The notes under the pieces: model-generated | Told to the model about the DNA's origin: nothing | Seen by the model: the letters and a program-made list of their open reading frames with translations, nothing else | The model's database searches: none | Translations under genes and position numbers: made by a program | In this document: in pieces, positions 54,966-64,000 of the stretch | Layout: each line of letters starts with the position of its first letter | Numbering within the stretch: position 1 is the first letter of the stretch | Origin: Lactarius indigo | Lineage: Eukaryota > Basidiomycota > Agaricomycetes > Russulales > Russulaceae | NCBI GenBank assembly: GCA_025766275.1 | Contig: JAFKAC010000025.1 | Span: 496,001 to 560,000 of the forward strand | DNA length: 64,000 nt | Direction of reading: 5' to 3'

Positions 54966-57900
54966 TCACAGTGGGGAGGTAGGCATATGAGTGGTGGTAG
55001 TGGAGCGAAGGAAGAGGGGATGACTTCCTTCAGTCCTTATGCTGCTTGTTTTAACCGTTTGCTGGCGTGCCTGGGCTTCTTGATATAGACAAAGTGCCTC
55101 CAGCGCAAAGATGTCGTCCTTGTTGACCCACTGGTTCTCTGAGTCGGGATACCCTTTCCATTTGACCAGATATTGAAGGCATCGTCCCCTGCCAAAGTGC
55201 CAAGAGTCTAGAATGGCCTCAACTTTGTATTCCTCTTCTCCATTGATTAGTTCGGGCAGTGGTCGCGTGAAGTTCTCCCCATGTAAGGAAGTTTGTTTAT
55301 AGGGGGTGAGAAGATCGATGTGGAACACTGGATGGATGCTCCACTGCGTGGGAAGTTCCAATCGATAGTTGTAAGGGGACATCACCTGCGTCACTTGAAA
55401 GGGGCCGTGGCGTCGTGCCGCTAATTTCACCATGGGCTGATTGGTTCAAAGGTGTTTTCCTTCTAGCCACATGAGGTCGCTGACACGGAACTTGGGTGTA
55501 TCTTTGTTGCGTACCCAGGCCTCCTGTGCCTTTTTCATGAGGCGTCACGCTTCTTCTTTAGCCTCCTTTAATTGTGTGAGTCATGCTGTCACTTGGGGAA
55601 TAGGGGACTGCTTATCGGTCCAATCAGCGCGTGGGTTGTATCCCATCAGAAGTTGAAATGGCAACTGCTTGGTGTGTTCATGTGGCCAATTGTTGTGCGC
55701 GAACTCTGTGATTGGCAAGTAAGTAGTCCAGTTATCTTGTCGCTCGTTTACCCAAAAGCATAGATACTGTTCTAGCCATTGATTGGTTTGCTCCGATTGC
55801 CCGTCCGTGCGGGGGTGATATGCTGTTGATATGTTTTGTTGAATTCCCAGAATGCGACAGATCTCCTGGGTGAACTTTGACATGAAGCGAGGGTCCCAGT
55901 CGCTAATGATTTTACACGGTAATCCGAATCGCTTGAACACATGAGCTATGTACAGGGTCACCGTCTCTTCTGCAGTGATCTCTTCTCTGCACGGTATGAA
56001 GATAGATGCCTTGCTACAGTCGTGATCTGTGACTGTTAGTATACTGTTGTATCCCTTGGATGGTGGAAGCTTGGTGATGAAGTCCATGGCTACCGTGTAA
56101 AACGGCGTGGCCTCCAGTATTGGCGTAATGGGGTGTAGCACAGCACAGATAGGCCTTGTGTTTACTTTGTTTCGCTGGCATTCCGCACATCCTTGTACAT
56201 ATTCGTATACGTCTTTTCACAGCCGTGGCCACCAGTAGTGCCGTTCTAGGATTCGTTGTGTCCTCGCAATCCTGGGGTGGCCGTGTATTGGTAGGTCATG
56301 GTGGTCATGTATCAGCATGTGGTGCATCGATGCAGGTCCGGTTATTACAAACCTGCCATCCTTGTACCATTCTCCCTGTATCTTCTTTAGGCAATGCAGG
56401 TCTACCCACATCTTGATCACTTCTTCGTCTTGTTGGTGACGCGGTTGTTGCAGACTTGGGTTTGCCACAAAGGTCTTCGCGGCGTTGATAGTTCTTATGA
56501 AGACTTCTGGAGGTAGGACAACGACCCCGCTGTTGTCTTCGATTCCCTGATCATAGTTGGGTCTTCGCGACAGGGCATCCACTCTTCCGTTGTTCTTCCC
56601 TTTGATGTGGTGAATTTCGAAGTCGTATTCAGAGAGTTCGAGTACTTCCCTTGCGACTTGTCTGCTGATCTTTTGTGGCGACTTCCAATACTGCAGGTTG
56701 AGGTGGTCCGAGTAAATTTTAATTTTGTGTGGGGCTCCCACAAGTAGCAGTCTCCAGTGTTGCAGCGCTTTGACTATTGCTAGCAACTCTAGATCGTAAA
56801 TGTCGTAGTTGCGCTCTGCTTCGGAGAGCGTCGCTGAGTAATACCCTATGGGATGTCACTTTCCATCAGCTTTCTTTTGTAGAAGCACTGCTCCCACCGC
56901 GTAACCTGATGTGTCAACTTCCAATTCGAATGGATCTTGGAGGACTGGGTGTGCTAGTACTGGTTCCTCCATTACGAGGTGCTTCAGAGTATTGAATGCC
57001 TTGTCTTCTTCCTTGGTCCACTTCCAATCTTCGTCTTTTCGTGTTAATTTGGTGAGTGGCTTGGCGTGAGTTGCGAAACCGCAAATGAAAAGTCTGTAAA
57101 AGTTGCAAAAACCTAAGAAGGATCAGACATCTTTGACCTTCATCGGCATTGGCCAGTCTCTGATGCCTTGAACTTTTACGGGGTCCATTCAAGTTACCCC
57201 CTTTTCAAGGATTACCCCCAGGTAATCCATTCGCGGTTGGTGGAAGAGGCATTTCTCGAGTTTAAAGTAGAGGTCATGTTCCTCTGCCATGTGAAGCACG
57301 TCGCGAACTGCCGCAACATGGGCTTCTAGGTCATGGTCAAAATGAGTCACTATGCCAATATCATCCATATAAACACGTATTGTGGTGCCTCAGCGTTCAT
57401 GCCGCGTGATGGTGTCATGATAGATGTGATTCATCATCGCCTGAAAGGTTGCCGGGGAGTTGGTGAGGCCGAAGAACATGACCGTTGGTTCAAAAAGGCC
57501 AAACTTGGTTTTGAAGGCTGCCTTTTCCTGGTCGCCGTCACGTATTCATATGTTATTGTAGCCCCAACAAATATCTAGCTTCATATAGATGTGGGCGTTA
57601 CTGAGGTTGAGGATGAGGTCTTGGATAAGCAGCAATGGGTATTGGTTGCGGATGGTATGGGAATTGATGACCCGGTAGTCCTGAACCAGGCGCAGCTTTC
57701 CGTCCTTCTTTTTAATGAAGAAAAAGGAGGATGCGTACGGAGAGATAGAGGGGCGTAAATAGCCCTGCTTTAGCTTCTCCTCTAAGAACTCCTTGAGTTC
57801 GCCTTCTTCTTTTTGCATCATAGGGTATATCTTGCAGTCTATAGCGGCCGGCGTGGATGGTTTGAAATCAATCGCATGATCCCATGGTCTCGCCGGAGGG

Positions 57901-59884
57901 AAGTGATGGGAAGCCTGTTCGCTGAAGAGCTTGCTGAATGCCGCATACTCTGGCGGGAGTTTGACCGCCGATTGCTGTTGGTTCACCAATATGGCTAATT
58001 CCATCGAGGTGGTGGCCCTGGCGAAGGTTTCTTCTTCTAGTTCTCATACAATATCTTCTTTTTCTGCCACGATTAGGGCTCGAATGGTGGGGGTGTAGAG
58101 TAGTTCTTCGGTGGTGGCTAGTACCACCGGCTTCATATCAGGGTGTATTGTTGCCATTGCCCAGCTAATGGTGGGTTCGAAGGCACTCAGCCATGGGTAA
58201 CCCAGTACCATGTCTTCGCTTCTGAGGTCGGTGACCAGGAAGGTCATCTTCTTCACCTGTCCTCGTTTTTTCACTTCTAGGTTAATGTAATGAGTGATTA
58301 ACCCTGCTTTGTTTTCCATATTATCTATGTTCCAGATCTTGTGTGGTATGTCTAGTAAGTGCACTGGGACACCAGCCCAGCCCACCATGCTGGGTCGAAT
58401 AAAGTTATCGGTTGCTCCGGAGTCGACCAGTGCGTTGGTTTCAGTCGTTTTGTAATCCGTTCGGACAGTCACTGGGAGTCACAAAGATCGATAGCGCGTT
58501 GTCACAATTACGGAGTTACATTGTAAAGCCCTCACCCAGACTGACGGGTTTAGGCGTCCCAAAAACCCTCTTTTCCCCATAAATCCTGAAGTATGAGGTC
58601 TTTCACCTCATCCGTGCTGTTGGCCACCTGTGTAAGCCACTCCTTCGCCTGTTCTCCTGCCGTCTTGGCCACATTGATTTGGGGCATGGGCGTCACACTG
58701 GGCGCTGGCGTCATGTATCCCAGCAGTGATGGTTCATATTGCGATACGGGCCCTTGGGGGTATCCCATTGTTTCGGACATGCAGCTGCTCGACGGCGCGT
58801 TCTGCCATTGTCCTTGCGTGCAGGGGTGTGGGCAGTTTCATGAGAGGTGACCTGGAGTGTGACAATTATAGCAAAGGACGTTCCTTAAGTCCCTTTGGGA
58901 TCCTCCCCTTCCTCGTCCTCTGACTCCTGGGCCTCCCCTAGGCAGGAATGGTGGCGCCAGCCAATTGTGATGAGGCAGTTTATTAAAGTCGATATCTTCT
59001 GATCCCATGAGTCGCACCTTCGCGCAGTCTGCAGATGTGTCCATTGCCCAAGGATTATTCTGCGGCAGGTTCTGTGGGAGTGTCCATCCTGCGTTGCCAC
59101 TTTGCTTCTTCAGCTGCGTTGATGTATTCTTGTACTCGTTGAGCCTCGCTTTGAGGTGTATGTAGTTCTTTTGTCTTTTGAGGACAGCCCTTTTCCAGTC
59201 GTCAAACGTGACGGGATCATCGAACTGGAACACATTTTTGAACAGTTCCTTGGGCAGCCCCAATGTAAAAAGGTCGATGGTTTGTGGTTCATTGAGGCGA
59301 TAATGAGCCTTCCGTGCCAGTTGTTCGAAGTCATTGACATACTTATCAATGTCCTCCCCCGCCATTCGGAAGCCCTTCCTTAGTATGGCTTGGGCTTGCT
59401 CTTGTTCTAGTGTATTTTCAAATTGTTGACTGAAGCCATCGGCTACGGCTTCCCACAGTTCTCTTGTGTAGGGACTAATCCCTTGTTGTATTTGCCGATT
59501 GAGCCAGTTCAGGAAGGATAAAACCCATTCACTGACTGCTCCTCCTTTGATATAGGACAGGAATAGGAGGCACCTCCTATAGTCGTTTCACATAATAGGG
59601 GCGTCTAGGTTCATGCCCCAGTAGACGTGCCACTGCGTTAGAAACTGGTCCACTTTGAGTCTGTCTCCGTCAAAAATAGAGGGTGGCTTGCCGGTGAGTT
59701 TTTCATTGTGATGCCCTCCTCCTCCTGCGTCTCCGCCGTTGCCTCCACCACCTCCATCACCTCCACCGCCTCCACCACCTCCCGGTGGTCCCGTGAGTGG
59801 TCTTCTTGGTGGTTCAGTTCTTCGTATGTCGAACGGGACACCTCCTCCCGGTGGCGGTGGGGGGTCTCCGCTAGGTCCTCCCAT
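54966..59884 (-). pseudogene. Gag-Pol of the decayed Ty3/gypsy element
   Basis: Gag starts with a Gly/Pro-rich stretch (59588-59884) and continues to a zinc knuckle CYNCHTPGHLS that is interrupted by TGA before its last Cys. Protease has ALVDSGATDNFI, RT has VYMDDIGIVTHFD and RNase H has ELEVDTSGYAVGAVL. Integrase has MDFITKLPPS, ISDWDPRF and STAYHPRTDGQSEQTN. The chromodomain has EYKVEAILDSW, then YLVKWKGYPDSENQWV. At least nine in-frame stops are TGA at places where related elements have Arg. All domains remain in the normal order. Confidence 0.85.
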
Positions 59885-60632
59885 GCCCGGAGGTAGCTCT
59901 AATGCAGGGCGTTGTTCTGATGGAGGGTCTCCTCTGTCGGACCCTATGGCTCAGAAGATGGCAGCGTCATCCGCAGTCATTCATACACCTGTTTCGGGGT
60001 TGATGGGCATGAGTATTTCTCTCGCTTCTGCTTGTATTGCACGCGATTCTTCAAGCGCGACCTCTTCCATTGTTTGTGTTATAGTTGCCATGATAGCTGG
60101 CAATCGGATATAAATCGGTTCTGGTTCTGTAATATGTGCAGACTCAGCTCATTCAATGAGGAGATCTTGTATCGCTCCCCCACTGCTTTCTGTTTGGTCC
60201 AGCTGTTGCCCTTCGCTTGCTTCGTCGCTTTGTTCCGTTCCCTTGGTTTCTTCAGATACCACTTCTCCGGTAGTATGTTCTTGCAGTTGCCCGTCGATGG
60301 GGCCCCAATCTGCCCTACTGTTTAGTTCTCGTGCATCGATGTCACAACAATATCTTGGTCCTGCTGGTCTGATGACGTCCCAATGCGCATCTATGGGGTT
60401 CCACGTAATCTCCATCCAACACAAGTGGTCAAAGTTGAACTCAACTGGTCAGAACCTGCTAGGTCCATTGAATTCCACGAAATATCCTGTTTCTTCTTGT
60501 CTGTCTCTCCAAACCGCCACTCCTAGGAAGCGTGTTGGGACGTTGCGTTCTCCTCTTCTAGGGAGCGAATATGGACGGAAGCTCGTCCACTGGTCTCTTG
60601 TTGTTACAGCCACAATGGGATCTTGGTCTTAA
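59885..60632 (-). other. Leader region of the decayed element
   Basis: Between the 5' LTR and the Gly-rich gag start, the minus strand holds an acidic frame (60149-60424; WGPIDGQLQEHTTGEVVSEE). It is probably the gag N-terminus, followed by degraded sequence. No tRNA primer site could be identified with confidence just inside 60632. Confidence 0.4.
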
Positions 60633-61139
60633 TGTAACATCGTCACAACGTTAGCTCGACTTGAGCTCGATAGAGGTGATAACAACTTAGCGAATGCCTT
60701 GACACGACGACACGAAGGTCCGTGCTCTTGCCTTAGTGAATACACAGAGGTACACCAGCAAGACTTGCTGAACTTTAGCGATGCATAGAAGTCGATGAAA
60801 GAGAGAAGAAGAGAAATCAAGTGATGATTCAAGAAGACCAAGATGGCATATCTTGGTCTTCACAAGACAGTTTAAATACATATCAAGCAGGCTTACAAGC
60901 GCTGCTATGAGTCACAGTATCATAGCATCCAACGTATCGCAGAAACAACTCGAACACTAATACTACTAGTACCAGTACTAGTGGTGTCAGTCATCAGTCA
61001 GCTATCATACCCTATTGCCTATCGCACTACCGTATCACCGTAAGTAAGTCCACAACTAATATGCCTTACCGCTGTAGTTGCAACTGGTACAGTAAGGGTC
61101 CACAGTCATAATAACCAGTCCCGTGCTCAAAACGTGACA
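60633..61139 (-). repeat. 5' LTR of the decayed element
   Basis: It is 507 bp long and begins TGTAACATCG, ending AACGTGACA on the plus strand. Compared with 53318-53824 it shows about a dozen transitions, most of them CG to CA or TG (for example GTAGCGTCC versus ATAGCATCC). Confidence 0.95.
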
Positions 61140-61958
61140 AGTAGGGAGGTGAAGAATAACATGATATTTGGCCTTGTTAAACCAGCAAGGGGTCCAGCGA
61201 ATGATGCGATAGTGAAATTCTTGTATTGCAATTTCAAGATGCGCCTGAAAACGGATTCTCGTGAGCTACAGAGAACTAATATTCCGGTGCAGTACTTACA
61301 ATATATTCATCAATATTGGGAATTTCGGCTTGCCAGACGATTGGAATCAAATTGCTGAGAGAGACCCACACATCAAAGCACACATCGGGCACTAAGTCAT
61401 ACAGTACAAACGGGGCAACCTGAGCAATGATATGGAAGTCTTGACCAGTCAAAGATCCTGCATATTGGACCAGCGTGTTTCCAGCAAGATGTTTGGCACC
61501 AGGAAGCTGCAGGCCAGAGATGTCAAGGGAGTCGAGCTGTGTCCTGAGGGTGCCCTTCTTCTGGACATTGGTGCCAAGCTGGTTGTGAACAACATCCCAC
61601 CAGAGGTACTTGACAAAACCCAGGAGCACCATATGAAGAATCTCCACTGGTGTGTCCGCATGGGGATCAAGACCTAGCGCAAAGGGAAGGGAAGTGTGAC
61701 ACGCATAGCCAAAAATTGTGAAGACTCACCACGGATTCGCCAAACGGGACTTAAGATATTTGCTGGAAGTGTAGCCCTGAAAAGATCAAGGGCGAGCTGC
61801 TTCTCGCCCCTAGAGCCTCTGTCCTTGTACGAAAGATACATGTGATCAAGATACACTTCAAAAAAAGCGTCCTTGATGCTGGTGGTCGTCCGGTGAGCCC
61901 TGATCTTGGTGAGATTTCTGACCTGCCCTGCTTCGCCGGCCATGGCTTCTAGCTCTTG
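61140..61958 (-). pseudogene. Second piece of the split gene
   Basis: The frame continues after the solo LTR with GQVRNLTKIRAHRTTTSIKD and ANILSPVWRIR, then a short intron. Next come DTPVEILHMVLLGFVKYLWW, SLDISGLQLPGAKHLAGNTL and CFDVWVSLSNLIPIVWQAEI. Another intron leads to RIIRWTPCWFNKAKYHVILH, and the full Ty3 element cuts the frame in LPT at 61140. Confidence 0.7.
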
Positions 61959-62508
61959 TGTAACGCCACTACAGGGGTGTTGAGTACAACCTGTACTAAG
62001 TCAGTCAATCGATCGGTAGTCCAAGCTCAGAGGCTCGACTTTAGACGTGATGATGCACAAGAGTCACAAGGACACACATCACTTGGACTATAGAGGAAGG
62101 CTAAGACTCGAAGGCCTAGCGAAGGACGGGAGACAAGGGACTTCACGTAGACGAGTGTAGTATTACACAAGAAGTCTAGTCTACCGTACAAGCTAGGTAG
62201 TACTGGACTTGAATACACGAAGGACCAGCGCTGTTCCTAATTGGAGGACAAAGGGTGAAACATAAGAAGAATAAAGGACGTCTTGAATAGGAACAAAGGG
62301 AAATCACGCGGGTTCGTGCGTGAGCGAGAAGGGAACAGAAACTAGCACATGTTGAGCTTTATCGAAAGATAATGTTGATAAGCAAAGCGCGTGATAGGAA
62401 CCGGGTAAACGTATTGTCCGCGTAGTCATACAGGGCTCATAAAGTGAGGGAAGGGATCAAATGGAGAATGGAAAGAATGAGTTCAAGAAAAGAAGAGAAA
62501 TCGTAACA
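61959..62508 (-). mobile_element. Solo LTR
   Basis: This 550-bp sequence begins TGTAACGCC and ends ATCGTAACA as written. It is flanked by the 5-bp target duplication TCTTG (61954-61958 and 62509-62513). The ends match those of the other LTRs in this gene; the orientation is inferred from them. The host coding frame continues on both sides (ETIQ joined to ELEAMAGE). No internal element sequence remains, consistent with LTR-LTR recombination. Confidence 0.85.
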
Positions 62509-62513
62509 TCTTG

Positions 62514-64000
62514 GATTGTTTCGTCTCTTGTCCATGGGTTACCGATCTGAATGTAAGTCAACTCTGCACAAACATTGGAGGGTGGTGTGGTACGAACATT
62601 GATAAAACAAGTTATGCACTCCACCATATCTTGCATCGACTCATCGCCCTTCTTTCACCCATGAGAACCTGACGGAGAGCCACCGGCAGATGATTCACCG
62701 TCGCTAGTGCCGGGTAAATCGCTAGTGGCATGGTTCCCATCATGGGATGTTGTTGGATTCACTGGTACACGCGACCCACTGGGTGGGGCATCGAAGCCTT
62801 TGACATCACACATGCGGCAAAAGAACTTGCCCATTTGTCCGATGTGGCAAGCGAATTCACTTTGCATAGGATTGTCGCCAAGGAGGGCAGAAACAAATGG
62901 TATAATAAGAACACGGGCTTCGTGGATGCAATCCCATGCCCAGATCCCCTCATCCCATGCGGCCCTGAAACCCCATAACGTTAATATGTAAGCGGAAGAA
63001 CAATAAATACACGGACTTGAGTTGCTCCACAATATGATCCATCATCTCAAGCGGTGATGTGAGGTTGGACGTGCAAAGGAAATGGATGTTATATTCTTTC
63101 TGAAAGTGAGCATGTGGGAGGCCAGCCGGAGAAAACAAAAACAAATAATGCTTGTTCCATTTTTTGGATTGATTACTGGAGACATCATCGCAATACAGCC
63201 AAATGGGGAAACAATATACAAATGTGCCACTAGCACGGACACGCCAACGATTCCCAACTGACAGTTGGGTCCTTGACCATGGTACAACCTCACCATCTGG
63301 CCATAGAATAGAACCTATGTGACATTGTGTATTCCCAGGATGAAGCGACTCACGCAAATGTACCAACAATGGACCTTGCACTGGGTAGCCCACTTGCAAA
63401 TTGACTGGAATCCCAGGTGTTAAACAGGATCAGGAACTCATCTTGTGGTATGATGATTGTCATGTACTCTTCCACTACCCACCCAGACCTGTCACCCTGG
63501 CCAACAGTGCACAGTGGCCACGCCTTCGCCAAGATCGAGTCACCACATAAGAACCAATGGTACGGCATGATAGCACGACCGTTGGCAAGAAAACACGGCT
63601 CGTGCACAAAGAAATGCAGGCCATTGATTACTGCCATAGGTGTGACGACAGCTGGATCAGCATTGTCGTGCCAGTGCCATCTGTGCCAATATTCACTAAC
63701 CATTTTGCCAGCATCCTCAGGGTAAAAGTGGAGATGCGGGTGGACTAGGGGGTTTGCCATTTCCTATACATAGTTACTGAGTAAGGAAATGTGTGCAAAG
63801 ATAAAAGAAATTTTACCTGAGATATAATATCTGCAATAGAGTTGACGAAAAAGTGATGTCCGTGCACACCAATATATTGGAAGGTACAAACACCACACAT
63901 ATCATGCAGCGCAGTGTTCTGAGCGTGGATGGTTTTTGCTGACAGGACATTTGATAGACCATTTATCCTAAGGAAGGAAAGCATTGTGTCTACTTGTTGC
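62514..64000 (-). pseudogene. N-terminal piece of the split gene
   Basis: The exons read HAQNTALHDMCGVCTFQYIG, an intron, then MANPLVHPHLHFYPEDAGKM and VVEEYMTIIIPQDEFLILF. Further exons give WPDGEVVPWSRTQLSVGNRW, WLYCDDVSSNQSKKWNKH, EYNIHFLCTSNLTSPLEMM, WDEGIWAWDCIHEA and LLGDNPMQSEFACHIGQMG. The next exon reaches the solo LTR. A TGA follows GSHG near 62656, where the continuing frame reads KKGDESMQDMVE. Confidence 0.7.

Larger units (their letters stand above)
53318..61139 (-). mobile_element. Full-length but decayed Ty3/gypsy chromovirus
   Basis: This is a 7822-bp element in minus orientation with two 507-bp LTRs (53318-53824 and 60633-61139), flanked by the 5-bp target duplication AGTAG (53313-53317 and 61140-61144). 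A purine tract (AAAAGGGGG on the minus strand, 53827-53835) borders the 3' LTR. The LTRs differ mainly by transitions at CG sites (CG versus CA or TG). The coding region has many in-frame TGA codons, so the element is dead. It sits inside the coding sequence of a transposon-associated gene, which is intact across the junction if one target copy is removed. Confidence 0.95.
48957..64000 (-). pseudogene. Transposon-associated large protein gene, split by four LTR insertions
   Basis: One minus-strand gene runs from beyond the right window edge to about 48957. Its pieces are 62514-64000, 61145-61958, 52510-53317, 50745-51977 and 48957-50018. The family is a multi-copy Agaricomycete protein found with Plavaka/KDZ-type elements, recognised from memory. 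Signature motifs appear in the right order: HFYPEDAGK, WLYCDDVSSNQSKKWNKH, GLPHAHFQKEYNIHFLCTSN, LLGDNPMQSEFACHIG, VEILHMVLLGFVKYLW, LAGNTLVQYAGSLTGQDF, QRFGPAILFATKSFESFN, SIHSNCLAPSRDIALAFA, VNVQHRCHAHNC and DFWSMVDKWF. Removing each LTR insertion with one target copy restores the frame or the intron. At least one further stop (TGA near 62656) is present. The gene has been dead since these insertions, or already before them. Confidence 0.75.

Noticed and set aside
1..64000. CRISPR arrays, bacterial operons, tRNA or rRNA genes
   Set aside because: No regularly spaced repeats with unique spacers, no cloverleaf or conserved rRNA words were seen, and the intron-rich genes show eukaryotic DNA.

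Overview
The window is nuclear DNA of a filamentous basidiomycete, most likely an Agaricomycete. The signs are dense GT-AG introns of about 45-65 bp, a fungal ceramide glucosyltransferase, a Goodbye-NACHT-ankyrin NLR-like gene, Plavaka-type transposon proteins and chromodomain Ty3/gypsy elements. Nothing was searched: family names come from recognising motifs in translated exons, and splice models were joined by hand and checked for phase.

Layout. 1-2738: end of an LTR-like sequence and a broken Plavaka-type protein gene. 2739-4403: a degenerate 40-bp tandem repeat, then an LTR-like GC-rich stretch with a perfect hairpin. 4404-13473: one 43-exon gene for a protein of about 2241 residues with a GBP-like GTPase domain, a Cys/His-rich zinc-binding stretch and a C-terminal VWA domain. 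13.7-14.9 kb: an F-box-like relic and a dispersed block. 15097-16530: ceramide glucosyltransferase. 17756-25353: an MFS transporter gene whose second intron holds a complete, intact Ty3/gypsy chromovirus (18121-23824). 25.5-29 kb: mostly unassigned. 28993-30447: aquaglyceroporin.

31119-48267 is an NLR-associated cluster. A Goodbye-NACHT-ankyrin gene on the minus strand is followed by three segmentally duplicated units. Each complete unit holds a decayed MFS copy, a reversed NLR fragment fused to it at a shared breakpoint, a conserved upstream block, and a stand-alone gene that resembles the MLKL-type four-helix N-terminal domain. A receptor-like ATPase beside several small cell-death-type domain genes suggests a fungal innate-immunity or incompatibility locus. 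That function is inferred.

48957-64000 is one transposon-associated gene on the minus strand, split by four LTR insertions: solo LTRs at 50019-50739, 51978-52504 and 61959-62508, and a full Ty3/gypsy element at 53318-61139 that has decayed through many Arg-codon-to-TGA changes. All four have 5-bp target duplications. I saw no rRNA, tRNA or CRISPR array.
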